Assembly: GCA_963573305.1 (NCBI GenBank)
Contig: OY754330.1
Span: 5,146,001-5,210,000 of the forward strand
Length of the DNA: 64,000 nt
Source of the DNA: Pyrrhosoma nymphula
Taxonomy: Eukaryota > Arthropoda > Insecta > Odonata > Coenagrionidae
Direction: 5' to 3'
Every line of letters starts with the position of its first letter. Position 1 is the first letter of the stretch. The notes beneath the pieces are model-generated. The model was not told where the DNA came from. It was given only the letters and a program-made list of their open reading frames with translations, and ran no database searches. Positions 1-9,858 of the stretch are shown here, piece by piece. The translations under genes and the position numbers were made by a program.

Positions 1-1182
1 CGTTTGTGAGCATATGTATGTCGTCATCATGCCGTGGAACAATTTTATTTTGCAATACTTAACTCAGATCATAGTCTCACAGTACGTCAAAAACGATGTG
101 AAACTGTAGAGACACAACTATCACTTGGCATCATTTGGTACTTGCTCACGGAACAGAAAAACGAACTTGAACACATAATGCATGTGATGTGCTTAAGTTT
201 TCAAATTTGCTTTCGTGAGAACATTAATTTTAAAAATTGGAAATCTCCACGCAACAATTATTTGACGCATGATCTACAGCCACATGAGATATACGAAGAG
301 AATGAGAATGCGTTCAGTGCGCTATAGGGAACGAATTAAACGGACAGAGTGGAATGCTTTTTCCGACCGATGCAACTCACGCGCCGATATGACGGTCAAG
401 ATTCGCGCCGATCGGCAGCCGCCCCCCCAGGCCATCATCCCCCGTGGAGGAGCTGCGTCTCGGCCCGGGGCAGGAGGGAGATCCCGCCGCCAAAGGGAAC
501 GGGAGGTGAAAGCGGCCTCTTCGCAGCGCCCCCCTCCCCCGCCCGCCTCCCAATGCCCCCGCATACCTATGCACCCAGAGGCCACTGCGGCTACCGAGGC
601 TCAGCGACACGTCCCGCCGTAATGACAATAATCAGAGCCTCGCAGGCGTCGGCGCGCCACTCCAAGGAGACGGCAGAAGCACCGGCGGATACCACCGACT
701 CACTGAAAGTGGGGGCACAACGGAAGGTGCGGGGTGGGGGTCACTGGCCCCTTGCGTACCCCTCTGGGCCGCAAAACTCTCCATTCTGCAAACACGCACT
801 TTCAAGTGTTTGCGGACGTCCAGATCCTGCCCAATGACGATAAATATCTACTGATACAGGTACAAACATTTCTTTATTCCAAGCACCATTAGATACTGGC
901 TACAACAAAAACAGAGGGAGACACTATGACCCGATTGCGTCAGCATTCGGTTAACTTCCAATCTCTTTCCTTCGTCTTTTTTCTCCATAGCTGCTGTCCT
1001 AACATCCCCTGAGGCAGATCGATGGGTAATGCGTTGATATGGATGTAGATTAGGAATCAATCCGGTAGAACATGGGCCGAGGGCTCTCTCCTGATCCATC
1101 AACACTCGGTACCCCGATTCTGGTTGGCCTCGGAGTTTTCAAATCTCGGAAATGGCGTAATGTTGACGACATAGCATTGAAA
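1..1182. other. Unassigned; GC-rich island at about 375-840
   Basis: No gene is recognised. Positions about 375-840 are distinctly C/G-rich with runs of C and G, in contrast to the AT-richer flanks. The open frame at 349-837 (162 codons) exists only because stop codons are rare in GC-rich DNA. Its translation is Pro/Ala/Arg/Gly-rich low complexity without a domain, so it is not called a gene. It could still be a CpG-type regulatory island or part of an untranslated exon; nothing in the sequence decides this. Confidence 0.4.
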
Positions 1183-1345
1183 AATAAAAAAAAAATTCCT
1201 TTTCAAAGTGGAGATTTGTCGAAGTTGTGACTTCACGTCCTTCACATTGTCGAAGTCGAGTCCTCCAAGGATAAAGTTGCTGATACCAACGCGGGAATCG
1301 AACCAGTGGCCTATCGAGTGAGGTGAGGACGGCGAACAATTAATA
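1183..1345 (-). repeat. tRNA-derived SINE-like copy
   Basis: On the minus strand, 1304-1294 reads GGTTCGATTCC, an exact RNA polymerase III B box as in a tRNA T-arm. It is preceded by a tRNA-like stretch (about 1345-1305) and followed by a roughly 100-base body ending in A/T-rich low-complexity sequence near 1183-1196. A head with Pol III promoter plus non-tRNA body is the SINE layout. The A box is not convincing and there is no folded tRNA cloverleaf, so it is not called a tRNA gene. No second copy of this particular body was found in the window. Confidence 0.45.
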
Positions 1346-3185
1346 CGAAAGCTTCCCAACCGTGGTCCGAGACGAGAATTTCGGTTTGATTGGCGAGAAT
1401 GGAGCTCAGCCAGTACTTACGACGACAGAGAATGACATTCAAAGATCCTTAGGTAGAGGGGGGAGTCTCCCTTCTCAATGCTGATTGCGGTCCACCAGAA
1501 AGATGTGGTGCACGTAGGTATAGCGAAACTTAGTGGCACTCACCAGCGGAGGATTAGAGTACACTGACCGTAAACCAAGCGTTGATGAGCAGGAAAAGTT
1601 ATCTCCCACAGGGTCCTCTGGAAAATAGCTCGGCCGCTTCAACCCACATCTCATGTATACTTTCCTCTCCTTTGCGTCATGTTCTTCACAAGCGATAGCC
1701 ACCAAGTTTCGCTACACCTATACCCACGAATACCACAAACTTTGGGTTTTCCGGTAATTTTTTTTAACGAAGAAGCTTCTCCTGTGTTTGAATCTGGTTC
1801 AACAGACGTGTCAGAAGTCGAGCCATCAAGTCAATCAGACCCATCAGCCTACAACACAGTCGAACACTCTAGAACACACGTTCACATCAAAAGAAATAAT
1901 GCAAGCGTGAAAGATATAAATCGTTGAACACTAAAACTTCAATTTCAATGAAATAACAGTAAGAAATTGAAAAGAAATTGGTTACGCCACGGGAGAGCAC
2001 AGAATGAAATCAGGTTTGCCGTTACCTACGTCTCGAGACGGAAGCAGTCGCATGTCACCGGATTTTCGCAAAACGAAGAATGCTCACAAAGCATCGCCTC
2101 TCGGTGGCTCAAATCATATCGTCATCAATCACTAGGGAAGAGGAAAATAATGACCTGGGGGGGGGTGGGGGGGGGTTCTCTGTAGGAAGGTGTGAGGAAG
2201 GGAGGATTTCCCTTATTCGGGAGGATGAGTAGAGAAGGGCTGGACGGTAGGGTGGGGGAGGAAATGGGGGGAAGGCGATGGCGCGCGCGGTGCGTTGTAT
2301 TAGTGATTATAAGACCAGCGCGGAGAGGAGCCACCCAACCGATTCCGATGTTTGAGGTGTGGAAACTCATGGCACACAGACTAAAATAATTGACACCGAG
2401 AAAATCAATAGGTCTACCAATACTGGGAACTATGCGAGAGTGGTTTCTCTTCCTGCCGAAGTACGTACCTCCGCGGTCCAGTTGCATCCAAAGGAGTAAT
2501 GAATGGCACGAGTTAAAGAAATACAAGAACTCCACACTAAAGTGCATCGACGGCTCAAGTCATTCCGGACTACGCTGTCTGCCACTTGCAGGCGGGGGGC
2601 AACAGCACCACTTAGGGGGAAGAACCACCGAGGCCGAGAGCCGAGTCCAACGATGCTTAATTTCGGTGACTGAGCGGGAACCGGCGTTTCAATCGTGGCA
2701 GCGGCCATTGACCAAGAAACACCCGAGCAGTTTCCCTTTCATAAGGAAGGCGGAATTGAAGAGCAATGCTGGCTAGCTAGAAGATTGCAAGCAATTTTAA
2801 ACTTCCGTTATCCTAATGAAGTGTCGGATATGGCAGATGAATTGAGCGCACTAACGACTAAGCGAAATTGATTAAAACTTATATGAAATACATACCAAGA
2901 GATATTTTCATCTCATGCCATTAAATAAAGGAGCAACGCAGTTAGATGAACCTTCTATAAAATAAAAAAAAAATTGGTAATATATGAATGATTAAAGTTA
3001 CTGCTTTTCAATCGTCAAAAGTGCCTTCATAAACGAATACGCTTACACAATAAGAGAGCAAGATGCCATTAAATACGAGGTCACTTGCAGGAATCCACGA
3101 TATTAGACCTAAATATCTTATTTTAGGCGAAATGTGGCGTCAGTGCCCTCAAGGACACCAAACTCGATTGCATGTGTAGTGTCTC
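1346..3185. other. Unassigned; G-rich island at about 2140-2760
   Basis: No gene is recognised. Around 2156-2176 there are two G runs of eight or more bases separated by single T bases, with G-quadruplex potential on the plus strand. The island 2140-2760 holds several overlapping open frames on both strands, none with a recognisable domain. The stretch 2761-3185 is AT-rich and shows nothing I can name. Confidence 0.4.
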
Positions 3186-3239
3186 ACAAAATGTAAAGTA
3201 AATTAGTCTCTTCTACTACGAAGATTGTTCATAAAATAT

Positions 3240-3560
3240 CTTTTCTTCGGAAATCTTAGTTGTACTTCTTTATTGGTGATTCTCTCCATCAATTTAATCT
3301 TTCGTTGATTGCACCGTGTTTCCATTGCTACCAATCTTCCTTGTGGTGCTGCCTTTGTTATTGTTTATGGTTAGAATAGAAAACGTGGCACTTGCTGCAC
3401 ACATACGCCGTTGACCACGCAGCATAACATACCGATGGATGCTCTGGTTCACGCGGATCGTTCTGATCCACCACGAGGTCAGCCTTCCTTTCCTATGAAC
3501 ACACTGCCGTAGAACAGGTAGTCGGAGCTCCATCAACTTCAGCGGCTACCATCACTCCAG
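3240..3560 (-). pseudogene. Non-LTR retrotransposon 3' fragment (copy 1)
   Basis: The minus-strand translation of 3536-3240 contains a stretch matching the C-terminal part of LINE ORF2 proteins. Segments read RKIGSNGNTVQSTKD, then LMERITNK after a stop, then EVQLRFPKK. This follows the family pattern RK-(L/I)-E-A-(M/V)-E-M-W...RIT(N/E)EEV that lies downstream of the reverse transcriptase. Stops and substitutions interrupt it, so it is dead. It shares this segment with the fragment at 3690-4000 (compare 3268-3345 with 3868-3950 on the plus strand), so both derive from one family. The exact clade (RTE, Jockey or CR1 type) cannot be fixed from this piece. Confidence 0.55.
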
Positions 3561-3689
3561 AGATTGGCTCGCTTCAGCACTCCACTTCACTCTCTTATAA
3601 GCTTAATCAAGGAGGTTAATGTAATATTAGTGAGCTTAATATTTTACTTAGCTACATAAGTCATCACTACGACATCTCTCATAACTTGA

Positions 3690-4000
3690 TTCATCTATTC
3701 CACCCTGGGTCTTCCTTGGTAATTCTTCCCATTCATATCTCCTAATCATTATTTTTTCACTAGGCTGTATTGCCTCAGAGTACATTCAGTAATACCACTC
3801 CTACATATCCAAGTCTCTTCTCCAGCCCTAAGTTTCCATTAAACAACTCTTCTCTCCGACTCATCGTAGGACTTCTTTTTCAGTGATTCTCTCCGCCCAT
3901 TTTATCTTCCTCATCCTTTGATATCACCACATTTCCACTGCCTCCTATTTTCTTTGCACAGCATGAGTGATTGTTCAATCTTCACAGAACATGCTTACAG
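3690..4000 (-). pseudogene. Non-LTR retrotransposon 3' fragment (copy 2)
   Basis: Read on the minus strand from about 3990, the translation gives a broken RK*EAVEMW*YQRMRKIKW, then AERITEKEVLR*VGEKS. It then continues toward the glycine/arginine-rich end of the LINE ORF2 C-terminus. These are hallmarks of the region after the RT palm and thumb. Three or more in-frame stops show decay. It lies in the same orientation as copy 1, about 600 bases away, with loosely related DNA between. The two may be a tandem duplication within one old insertion or two independent 5'-truncated insertions. Confidence 0.6.
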
Positions 4001-4079
4001 CAGAGCATGCTCTAAATCTATGATTCATTGAAATGCTTCCTTACTTATAAGTTTGAGATGCTAGCCGTTATTGTGTGAA

Positions 4080-4165
4080 TTTTACAGTGAAGAAAATCAT
4101 TCGCCTGGACTGAGATTCGAATCCAGGACCCTCCATGTCAAGAGTACTCGGTGCGATATCGAGGG
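4080..4165 (-). repeat. tRNA-like SINE head
   Basis: Minus strand 4124-4114 reads GGATTCGAATC, close to the Pol III B-box consensus, within a sequence that looks like the 3' half of a tRNA. The downstream body on the minus strand runs into AT-rich DNA near 4080. There is no complete cloverleaf. Only the head is recognisable, so the element may be truncated. Confidence 0.4.
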
Positions 4166-4319
4166 ATCTGGGTCTAATGAGAGATGAAGTTATTAATACA
4201 GCTATACCCTTAAATGTGTTCAAAACCACAACATATTACGGTATTTGGAATGTTTCTAGCATGTAACATCGGCGAAGCAAACTCCACCTTGAAATCCATA
4301 GATCTTTACAAATAAAAAC

Positions 4320-4410
4320 AGCCATCAGGGGAAAGCGTCGCGTCATGAATCCGGTCTTGAACCCCGGACCCATGGCGTACAAGGTCCAAAGGTAGAACTC
4401 TGGCGAGGAG
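4320..4410 (-). repeat. Weak tRNA-like SINE head
   Basis: Minus strand 4363-4353 reads GGTTCAAGACC, matching most B-box positions (GGTTCGANTCC). It sits in a tRNA-sized context about 240 bases from the head at 4114. The match is partial and no A box is clear, so this is a candidate only. Confidence 0.25.
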
Positions 4411-5340
4411 TGAAAAGATTCCTCTGTAAACTAATCGTCTTCTCTTCTCCTCAATCATGAGCAACACATGTCCAACCCGATCCGGTCACCCTCACTCAAG
4501 AGCCCTTCGTGAACGGAATGTGACTAGAGATCCGCTAGTCTCACAAAGCATAAGGAGGAGAGGGCGCAGGTATGAACATTGACTTTCGCCACCTCCGTTC
4601 CCATATTTTCCCGCTTCCAACTTTACGATTATCGTCGGAACGGAGATTTTTAAATATGCGTCGCTCGCAAGAGAACCCATTTCCCATGGAATACCCACTC
4701 TCCTATTTCTTTTTATAAAAATAAAAGAAGCCGACCGGCAATGCTTTGAACGATGGTGCGGCTTCGCCCCGATGACGTCCGGGCGGTATAAAATACGGCC
4801 CCCGTCCCCCCATTGGCGTACCCTCCACCTCGCCCAGGGAACCCCTTTACGGGCAAGAAACGAATGGCTGTCCCAACGCCAAGACACCCGAGGCCAGAGT
4901 GAGAGGAGGAGGCAGGAGAGATATTCCCGAGCGGTGATCGGGGGAGAGGGGAACGAGTCATCGTACGTAGTACCTCTTTGCCCGGCCTCACGTTCGGCGA
5001 GACGCGAAGCGACAACCATCCACTTTATGTACCCACCCGAATGGGGAACTGGAGGATGGAAAAATCGCAGAAAAACCATTATTTTATTTATTCAAGAGTT
5101 AGCCGGGACCAGGGTACAATCAAGAGGACTCGAAGGCGATCTCTGCACTACGGACCGTAGTCATCCGTCGCCACTGCACTGGACACGGCCAGGGGAGACC
5201 TGCGACCCCGTGCGGAGCGCTGCAACTGTCAGCACGAGGGCAACTCATCTGCACACGCGCGTGATTCCAATAAGTGTGAAGTTCAATTTCGCGATGAGGA
5301 CCGAGTTATGGATAGGACTTATTCAGCCGTAATGTGCCAT
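4411..5340. other. GC-rich island with a TATA-like box; no recognised gene
   Basis: The DNA from about 4740 to 5260 is GC-rich. It contains TATAAAA at 4787-4793 flanked by GC-rich sequence, which could be a core promoter. Long open frames cover it on both strands (4772-5332 plus, 4492-5079 minus), but their translations are Arg/Ser/Pro-rich and show no domain. I regard the promoter as possible and the frames as chance. Experimental 5'-end or RNA data would be needed to call a gene. Confidence 0.25.
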
Positions 5341-7163
5341 TCTACTCGAAGCACCCTCCCTCCCTTTAGACACTAAGCGAGTGGCTATGCTTAGAGTAAT
5401 CATAATAGCGAATCTATTGACTCGACGTCCCAAATTGAATCAGCCAAAAGCCGAATTTCATGTGAATGGTGTCCACTCTGGGATAGTCTCCAGACAGACG
5501 CGCCGGAGCGAGACTACGACCGCAGCACGTATAGCAGAGAAAATGGAGAAGTAATTCACTAAGAATGGAACCAGGTGAATGCGGTGGATGGCCCAGCATG
5601 GGCACTTGTTTTTGTCACGAATTGAGACACTTTGGCGGTTTTGAGATATGTACCTACATTATACAACCAACTGACCAAAGAGCAAAAACTTTCTCACGAG
5701 ATCATTATACTGAGTGACGAAGCGAAATAATCTTTCCTATAAAGGAGTATGATCACAAAAAAAGTATAGTGCATAAGTAGCAAATGTAAAAACACTTCAT
5801 AATTATTTTCCTCGTTTAAATACAACAGTACCTGCTAACATTTTAGTTGTGAAACACACAACGTGTTCCTCAAAATTGAATCTATCAGTATGAGAAAGAA
5901 AAAATAAATAATACCCTATGTTCCAAACACTAGAAAACGCCATGTTGCTGTTTCTTACCTTCTCAAACAGCATAAAATAATATTTTCAAACAGTATCCCA
6001 AAATCCTGACTACGACTCAATATTAGAGCCTAGTTAGCCCATTGCTCGCAGCTCAAAGTACCCCTGAAAACGTCTCCAAACGGAAATCGCACCTCAACTA
6101 TCCAACCGTCAACGTTCAATCCACTTTCCCTAAGGACAACGGACGTGAACCCCCGGCCTGTGACCGGCGAGGAAGGGTGCCCGCTTGAAGGCACCCTGAG
6201 CGTCCCTGTTTCATTCACAAGGCCTTGCATTCCATTCCCGATCCAGGAAAGCCTCATCCATATTGAAATGAAAGCAACGACTTTGTCACTTCACAAATCT
6301 GCTTGAAGTATTCATGGAACGATAACATCACTGCTTTTATTTCAAGATCAATAAAGTTACTGGTTCCTGGTTACTCCTGAGCAGACCCATGAGCAGCTAC
6401 GTAGGATTGCATGAAATATATTTATGGGATGCTGAGCACCTCAGTGAGACACTTATCGCCCAGGCATTGAGCTCAGATGGAGACAGTATCAGATTAATTT
6501 TTTTCGTCGAAGATCAGTAAGCAGTTCGCAATTTGAGTTTACATTTGACTTTAATATTACAAAATCTAAATTAACCGCAATTGACTGTAATGAAGCACTT
6601 GGTTCACTCTGGTTCTCTGGCTTTAAGGGACCTGAAATTACAATGTGCAATTTTCATCGGAAAGACTGCCAGAAAACTCGCGAAACCCCCGCGAAAATTT
6701 CTGCGCCGCAGAGACGGCGCTGAGTGCGAAGGTGGCGTTGTCCGCACCACGCCGGGTGCAAGGACGTGGACGGCCCAAAGAACGAAGGGAAGGGAAAAGC
6801 AGCAAAGGAGAAGCAGCCGGGATATTCCCGCTGACAGAAGCTATCTCCGTCCAGCCCGTTCAATTCTCTCAACGGACGCTTTAATGATGAAAAATTAAGA
6901 TATTCATGGAGTTTTGAGGTTTATAAACGATCCCGGGTGCATCTTAGGATAATGGTTTCGCCGATTAACATATAAGGCCTCCCAGAGAGCTCCCATCATT
7001 GCTCTGCGAAATTGAATGAAGGTATTAAAGAAGGCATTTAGGGTCGTGTTACGCCAATCAAAACATTAATGAGGGAAATTGATTCAAATTTGAGTTTCCA
7101 TTACGCAAAATTGGCAGTTACAAGACAAGAATATATGCGGTTTCATTGAGTAATTTGATATGT
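5341..7163. other. Unassigned DNA
   Basis: Mostly AT-rich with a GC pocket at about 6660-6880. A small hairpin with an 8-bp stem (AGGGTGCC/GGCACCCT) and 8-base loop lies near 6173-6196. No gene, element terminus or RNA is recognised. Confidence 0.4.
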
Positions 7164-7435
7164 CACCGATAACATATCGATGGTCAAGAACCAAAACCTT
7201 CTATCTCCATGTCCTCTCAAAAATGAAGTTTGGTACTGGTAAATCAGAAAAAAATTAAAGAATCTACTGGAAAAATATCCCATCTACAGTTGAATTATTA
7301 ATGGTAAAAAAGTGAATAGTGGCGTTACCTACCATTAATACTTAAGTAGATTCAATGATTTCTTTTTCCAGTCCCCTCGCAACAATTAACATTTTGGAGA
7401 TAGAAGGTATTGGTTGTTAACCATCGATATCTCAC
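7164..7435. mobile_element. Foldback / MITE-like inverted-repeat element
   Basis: A roughly 270-bp palindromic unit. The left arm 7174-7212 (beginning ATATCGATGG and containing CCTTCTATCTCCA) is the inverted complement of the right arm 7390-7431 (TGGAGATAGAAGG ... CCATCGATAT). Similarity continues inward to the small inverted repeat ATTAATGGTA / TACCATTAAT around 7297-7340, so nearly the whole unit could fold back on itself. Outer flanks also weakly match (7164-7173 with 7432-7440). No open reading frame is present. The structure fits a non-autonomous foldback element or MITE; a target duplication is not certain, so no superfamily is assigned. A SINE begins immediately downstream at 7437. Confidence 0.6.
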
Positions 7436-7436
7436 T

Positions 7437-7697
7437 CGGCGTTTCAGCCCGAAGGATGGATTTTCATATGTGAGAGTAGAGCTCAACCCCATAAAAAGCC
7501 ATTGGCTTGTGAAATTCACACACCCAGGTTAGGGGGGGCCAGTTCCTATTCCTGGGCCACCTGCAATTTTTCACGAAGTTCTGATAGTCGCACCACGAAG
7601 ATTTTCGAAGTTGGTGCCCAGAGAGGTTTCACCCGGATTTGAACCCGGGACTCTCCGGTCGGTAGCACAGCCACTCTACCCACTCTGGCCCTTTTGG
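7437..7697 (-). repeat. tRNA-derived SINE, family A (copy 1)
   Basis: A tRNA-like head lies at about 7694-7629 on the minus strand, with B box GGTTCAAATCC at 7645-7635 and a GGGTAGAG-type A-box region near 7675. The body then extends to 7437. Head and body both match the element at 41214-41432, including the segments GTAGAGCTCAACCC and GGGGCCAGTTCC as read on the plus strand, which proves a dispersed repeat. This copy carries about 60 extra or divergent bases between body and head (about 7560-7625). It would have been transcribed by RNA polymerase III and moved by a partner LINE. Confidence 0.75.
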
Positions 7698-8199
7698 AAA
7701 AATAAATCTTCATTATATAATATTAACTGATTCCAGGTAATTTTTGAGTAAACACAATCACAGATTTCATTCATGCTGACAATGCCTCCTTTGATAATTC
7801 ATGTAGTAATCATCCAAAGCTGTAAACACGAACTTCCAATCACGAGAGACCAAGAACACATAAATTCAGAAACCGGGCGATGTTACGTGCGATAGTGGAT
7901 GCAAAAAAAAACATAAAGTGATAATTTATTCCAAAATCGTAAAAAGAATAGAAGTGATGAGCTCTGTAATGTCACATCCATTGAATCACGGTTTTTGATC
8001 TTGGTTGGGAGTCATTTGGAGGAAAGGAATCTCTGAGAAATGATTATATAGTAAATAAATCCCAAAAATACGCAATTTCCCGAAGTAAGGCGTCAAGTTA
8101 TATTCAAGCAGTCCGAATGTCATGGAAAGAGTACCAACCAAGCATTGATTGAGTGAATGCAGTAAGATAAGCTTTCAGGAGGCTGATAATATCCAGGTT
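7698..8199. other. Unassigned AT-rich DNA
   Basis: No gene, terminus or repeat recognised. Confidence 0.4.
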
Positions 8200-9027
8200 A
8201 GTGCGAAGGGAGGATGAGTGGGTTTGGGCGAATACGGCTGTAACTGGTGGCTTGGGATGGAATGGGCAGGGGTGGGGGTGAAGAAGAGGAACCCCCTCCA
8301 CTATGGGTGAACACCCATGGTGGAGGGGGTTCCTCCGAGCGGGGAAGGGATGAGCCGTGTGACTGTGTCCGGCGGAACAGGGAAAGGGTGGAGGAGGGGT
8401 GACCAAATAAGCGTGGATTTTTAGGGGATGGGAAGTGATGCATCCTGGGAAGGGATCTGGTTGGCGAATGAATGAGGGGGTGGGGGGAGGGGATTTTTTT
8501 CTCTTATTTCGGTCACTAATTGGTGGATCCGAGCGAGTGTCGCGGGGAATGGAGGCTGTATGGGGGTGGAGCAAGGGTGGAGAGGGAGGAATTCGGGGGA
8601 GGGTGGCCATATCTGCACGCTCACTCGACAAGACTGCACCCTTCGACTGCGAGAGGGGGATATGGAGGAGGGTAGGGGGGGGAGAAATAAAAAGGGTACG
8701 GGAGAGATAAGGGATCGCGCGTTTGGGAGGGGGGCGGCGTGCAGATTTAGGGGAGTGGGTAGTTTTCGAAATTTCACATGGAAATTCGCCAATATGCAAA
8801 AGGAGGATTTCGCAAAGAGGGGGAGTGGATTCGGGTCGACTGCAGGGCCCTGGCGATAGAGAACGGTACTTCGTCTTCCCAGCACTGCAGACCACCGAGG
8901 AAGACACGTATGCCTGGCAACCACGATAACAACAATTGCATGAAACCTGAATATCCTCCCGAAATTTCTGAATTTTAAAGTAAAGGATTGTTCGTTCGCA
9001 GGTTTCCGCGGCGTCGATCAGATGTAA
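8200..9027. other. G-rich (plus strand) island with overlapping low-complexity frames
   Basis: Positions 8200-8860 are purine/G-rich on the plus strand. The minus strand therefore has long Pro/Ser/His-rich open frames (8104-8907, 267 codons; 8421-8924). Composition explains their length, no domain or signal peptide is seen, and alternative frames are open across the same stretch. They are not annotated as genes. A near-perfect hairpin inside is listed separately. Confidence 0.4.
8287..8334. repeat. Near-perfect 23-bp hairpin with 2-base loop
   Basis: Arms 8287-8309 and 8312-8334 (AGGAACCCCCTCCA...) are complementary at 22 of 23 positions. The one exception is compatible with a G-T pair, and the loop is AA. 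The extremely short loop suggests a cruciform or a relic of an inverted duplication rather than a processed small-RNA precursor. Confidence 0.7.
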
Positions 9028-9167
9028 TCAACATATTATTTCGGGTGGCGACCGCGTATGTTGCTTAGGACCACAACATTCCCTTCACCTGAGGACGCCG
9101 GCAGGATAGCTGGCGAAACTGTTGTGATCCTAAAACAACATACGCGGTCGCCACCCGAAAATGTTGA
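9028..9167. repeat. Inverted repeat with hammerhead-like stem-loop (Penelope-type terminus)
   Basis: The arms 9028-9078 and 9120-9167 are inverted copies of each other; the core GGTGGCGACCGCGTATGTTG at 9044-9063 has its complement at 9137-9156. Between them lies CTGAGGA (9089-9095), one base, then a 6-bp stem GCCGGC/GCTGGC (9097-9102, 9109-9114) with loop AGGATA, followed directly by GAAAC (9115-9119). CTGANGA-stem-GAAA is the layout of the hammerhead ribozyme core, known from Penelope-like element termini. The extra base before the stem and the lack of a clear cleavage triplet make activity doubtful. Assignment to Penelope-like elements is inferred from this layout and similar sites in the window. 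Confidence 0.55.
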
Positions 9168-9850
9168 TAAAGTGAAGGATAAATGCGCGGCGCGTATGTC
9201 ATTTGTTTCCCGCATCACACCCCATTCCCGAAAGCTACTACTCCCTTGAAAACGGTCACTTTTTGTCGAAGTTGGCTTTTTTTCTTTCCAATGTGATTGG
9301 TATAGAATTCACAAACGAACGTTTCCCCAGTTGCCCCATCTCTTAAGCGCTCAATGGTGGGAAGAGGTTTTTTTTTATCTACTAGCATGCATCCGTGTCG
9401 GTGAAAATCGCAGCGGTCTTATTATTATTCTGGCGCATTACCTACGCCCTTTTAAGTGGATGGGGATTGTTTTCGGATGCGAGTCGATGGGCCTCTACGC
9501 TGAAGACTCGGGTTCGACTATCGAGTTGACTGGAGGAGGCGTAAGCTTTTTGCGTAGACAGATTGCACATTTAGCCGTATAGACGCTTCGTGAGTTTTAC
9601 CTTTGTGTCGGTGGTGAAGAATTCAAAGGCTTTGCCGTTGCCTTTGACAGATGGAGTATTATAGAGGCACGATGTAACCGTGAATTCAGAGTGTCAAGTG
9701 GGAAAATGTTACATCCTTCTCCAAGTACGTTCTTTAGATACAATAAGAAAGGCTTAAGTTTACATTAAAAAATATGGCCAGCTGCCGTGCATCCATACAT
9801 ACGGCTGTAGTAATCGGCACTATAGAACGAAACTTGGGCGGATTGCGTTC
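9168..9850. other. Unassigned DNA
   Basis: Mixed-composition DNA with short open frames (9331-9582 plus) lacking recognisable domains. Nothing else is seen before the hAT insertion. Confidence 0.4.
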
Positions 9851-9858
9851 ATCATGAC
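9851..9858. repeat. Target-site duplication, left (ATCATGAC)
   Basis: This 8-mer is identical to 16528-16535 and directly flanks the two TAGTGATGGG termini. It fits the nTnnnnAn preference of the Ac-type hAT subfamily. Confidence 0.9.

Noticed and set aside
4492..5332. 195- and 186-codon frames on opposite strands
   Set aside because: They overlap extensively in GC-rich DNA, and neither shows a domain, a signal peptide or a conserved-looking motif.
8104..8907. 267-codon minus-strand open frame, the longest in the window
   Set aside because: It lies in purine/pyrimidine-skewed, G-run-rich DNA. Other frames are open over the same bases, the translation is Pro/Ser/His low complexity and no domain is visible.
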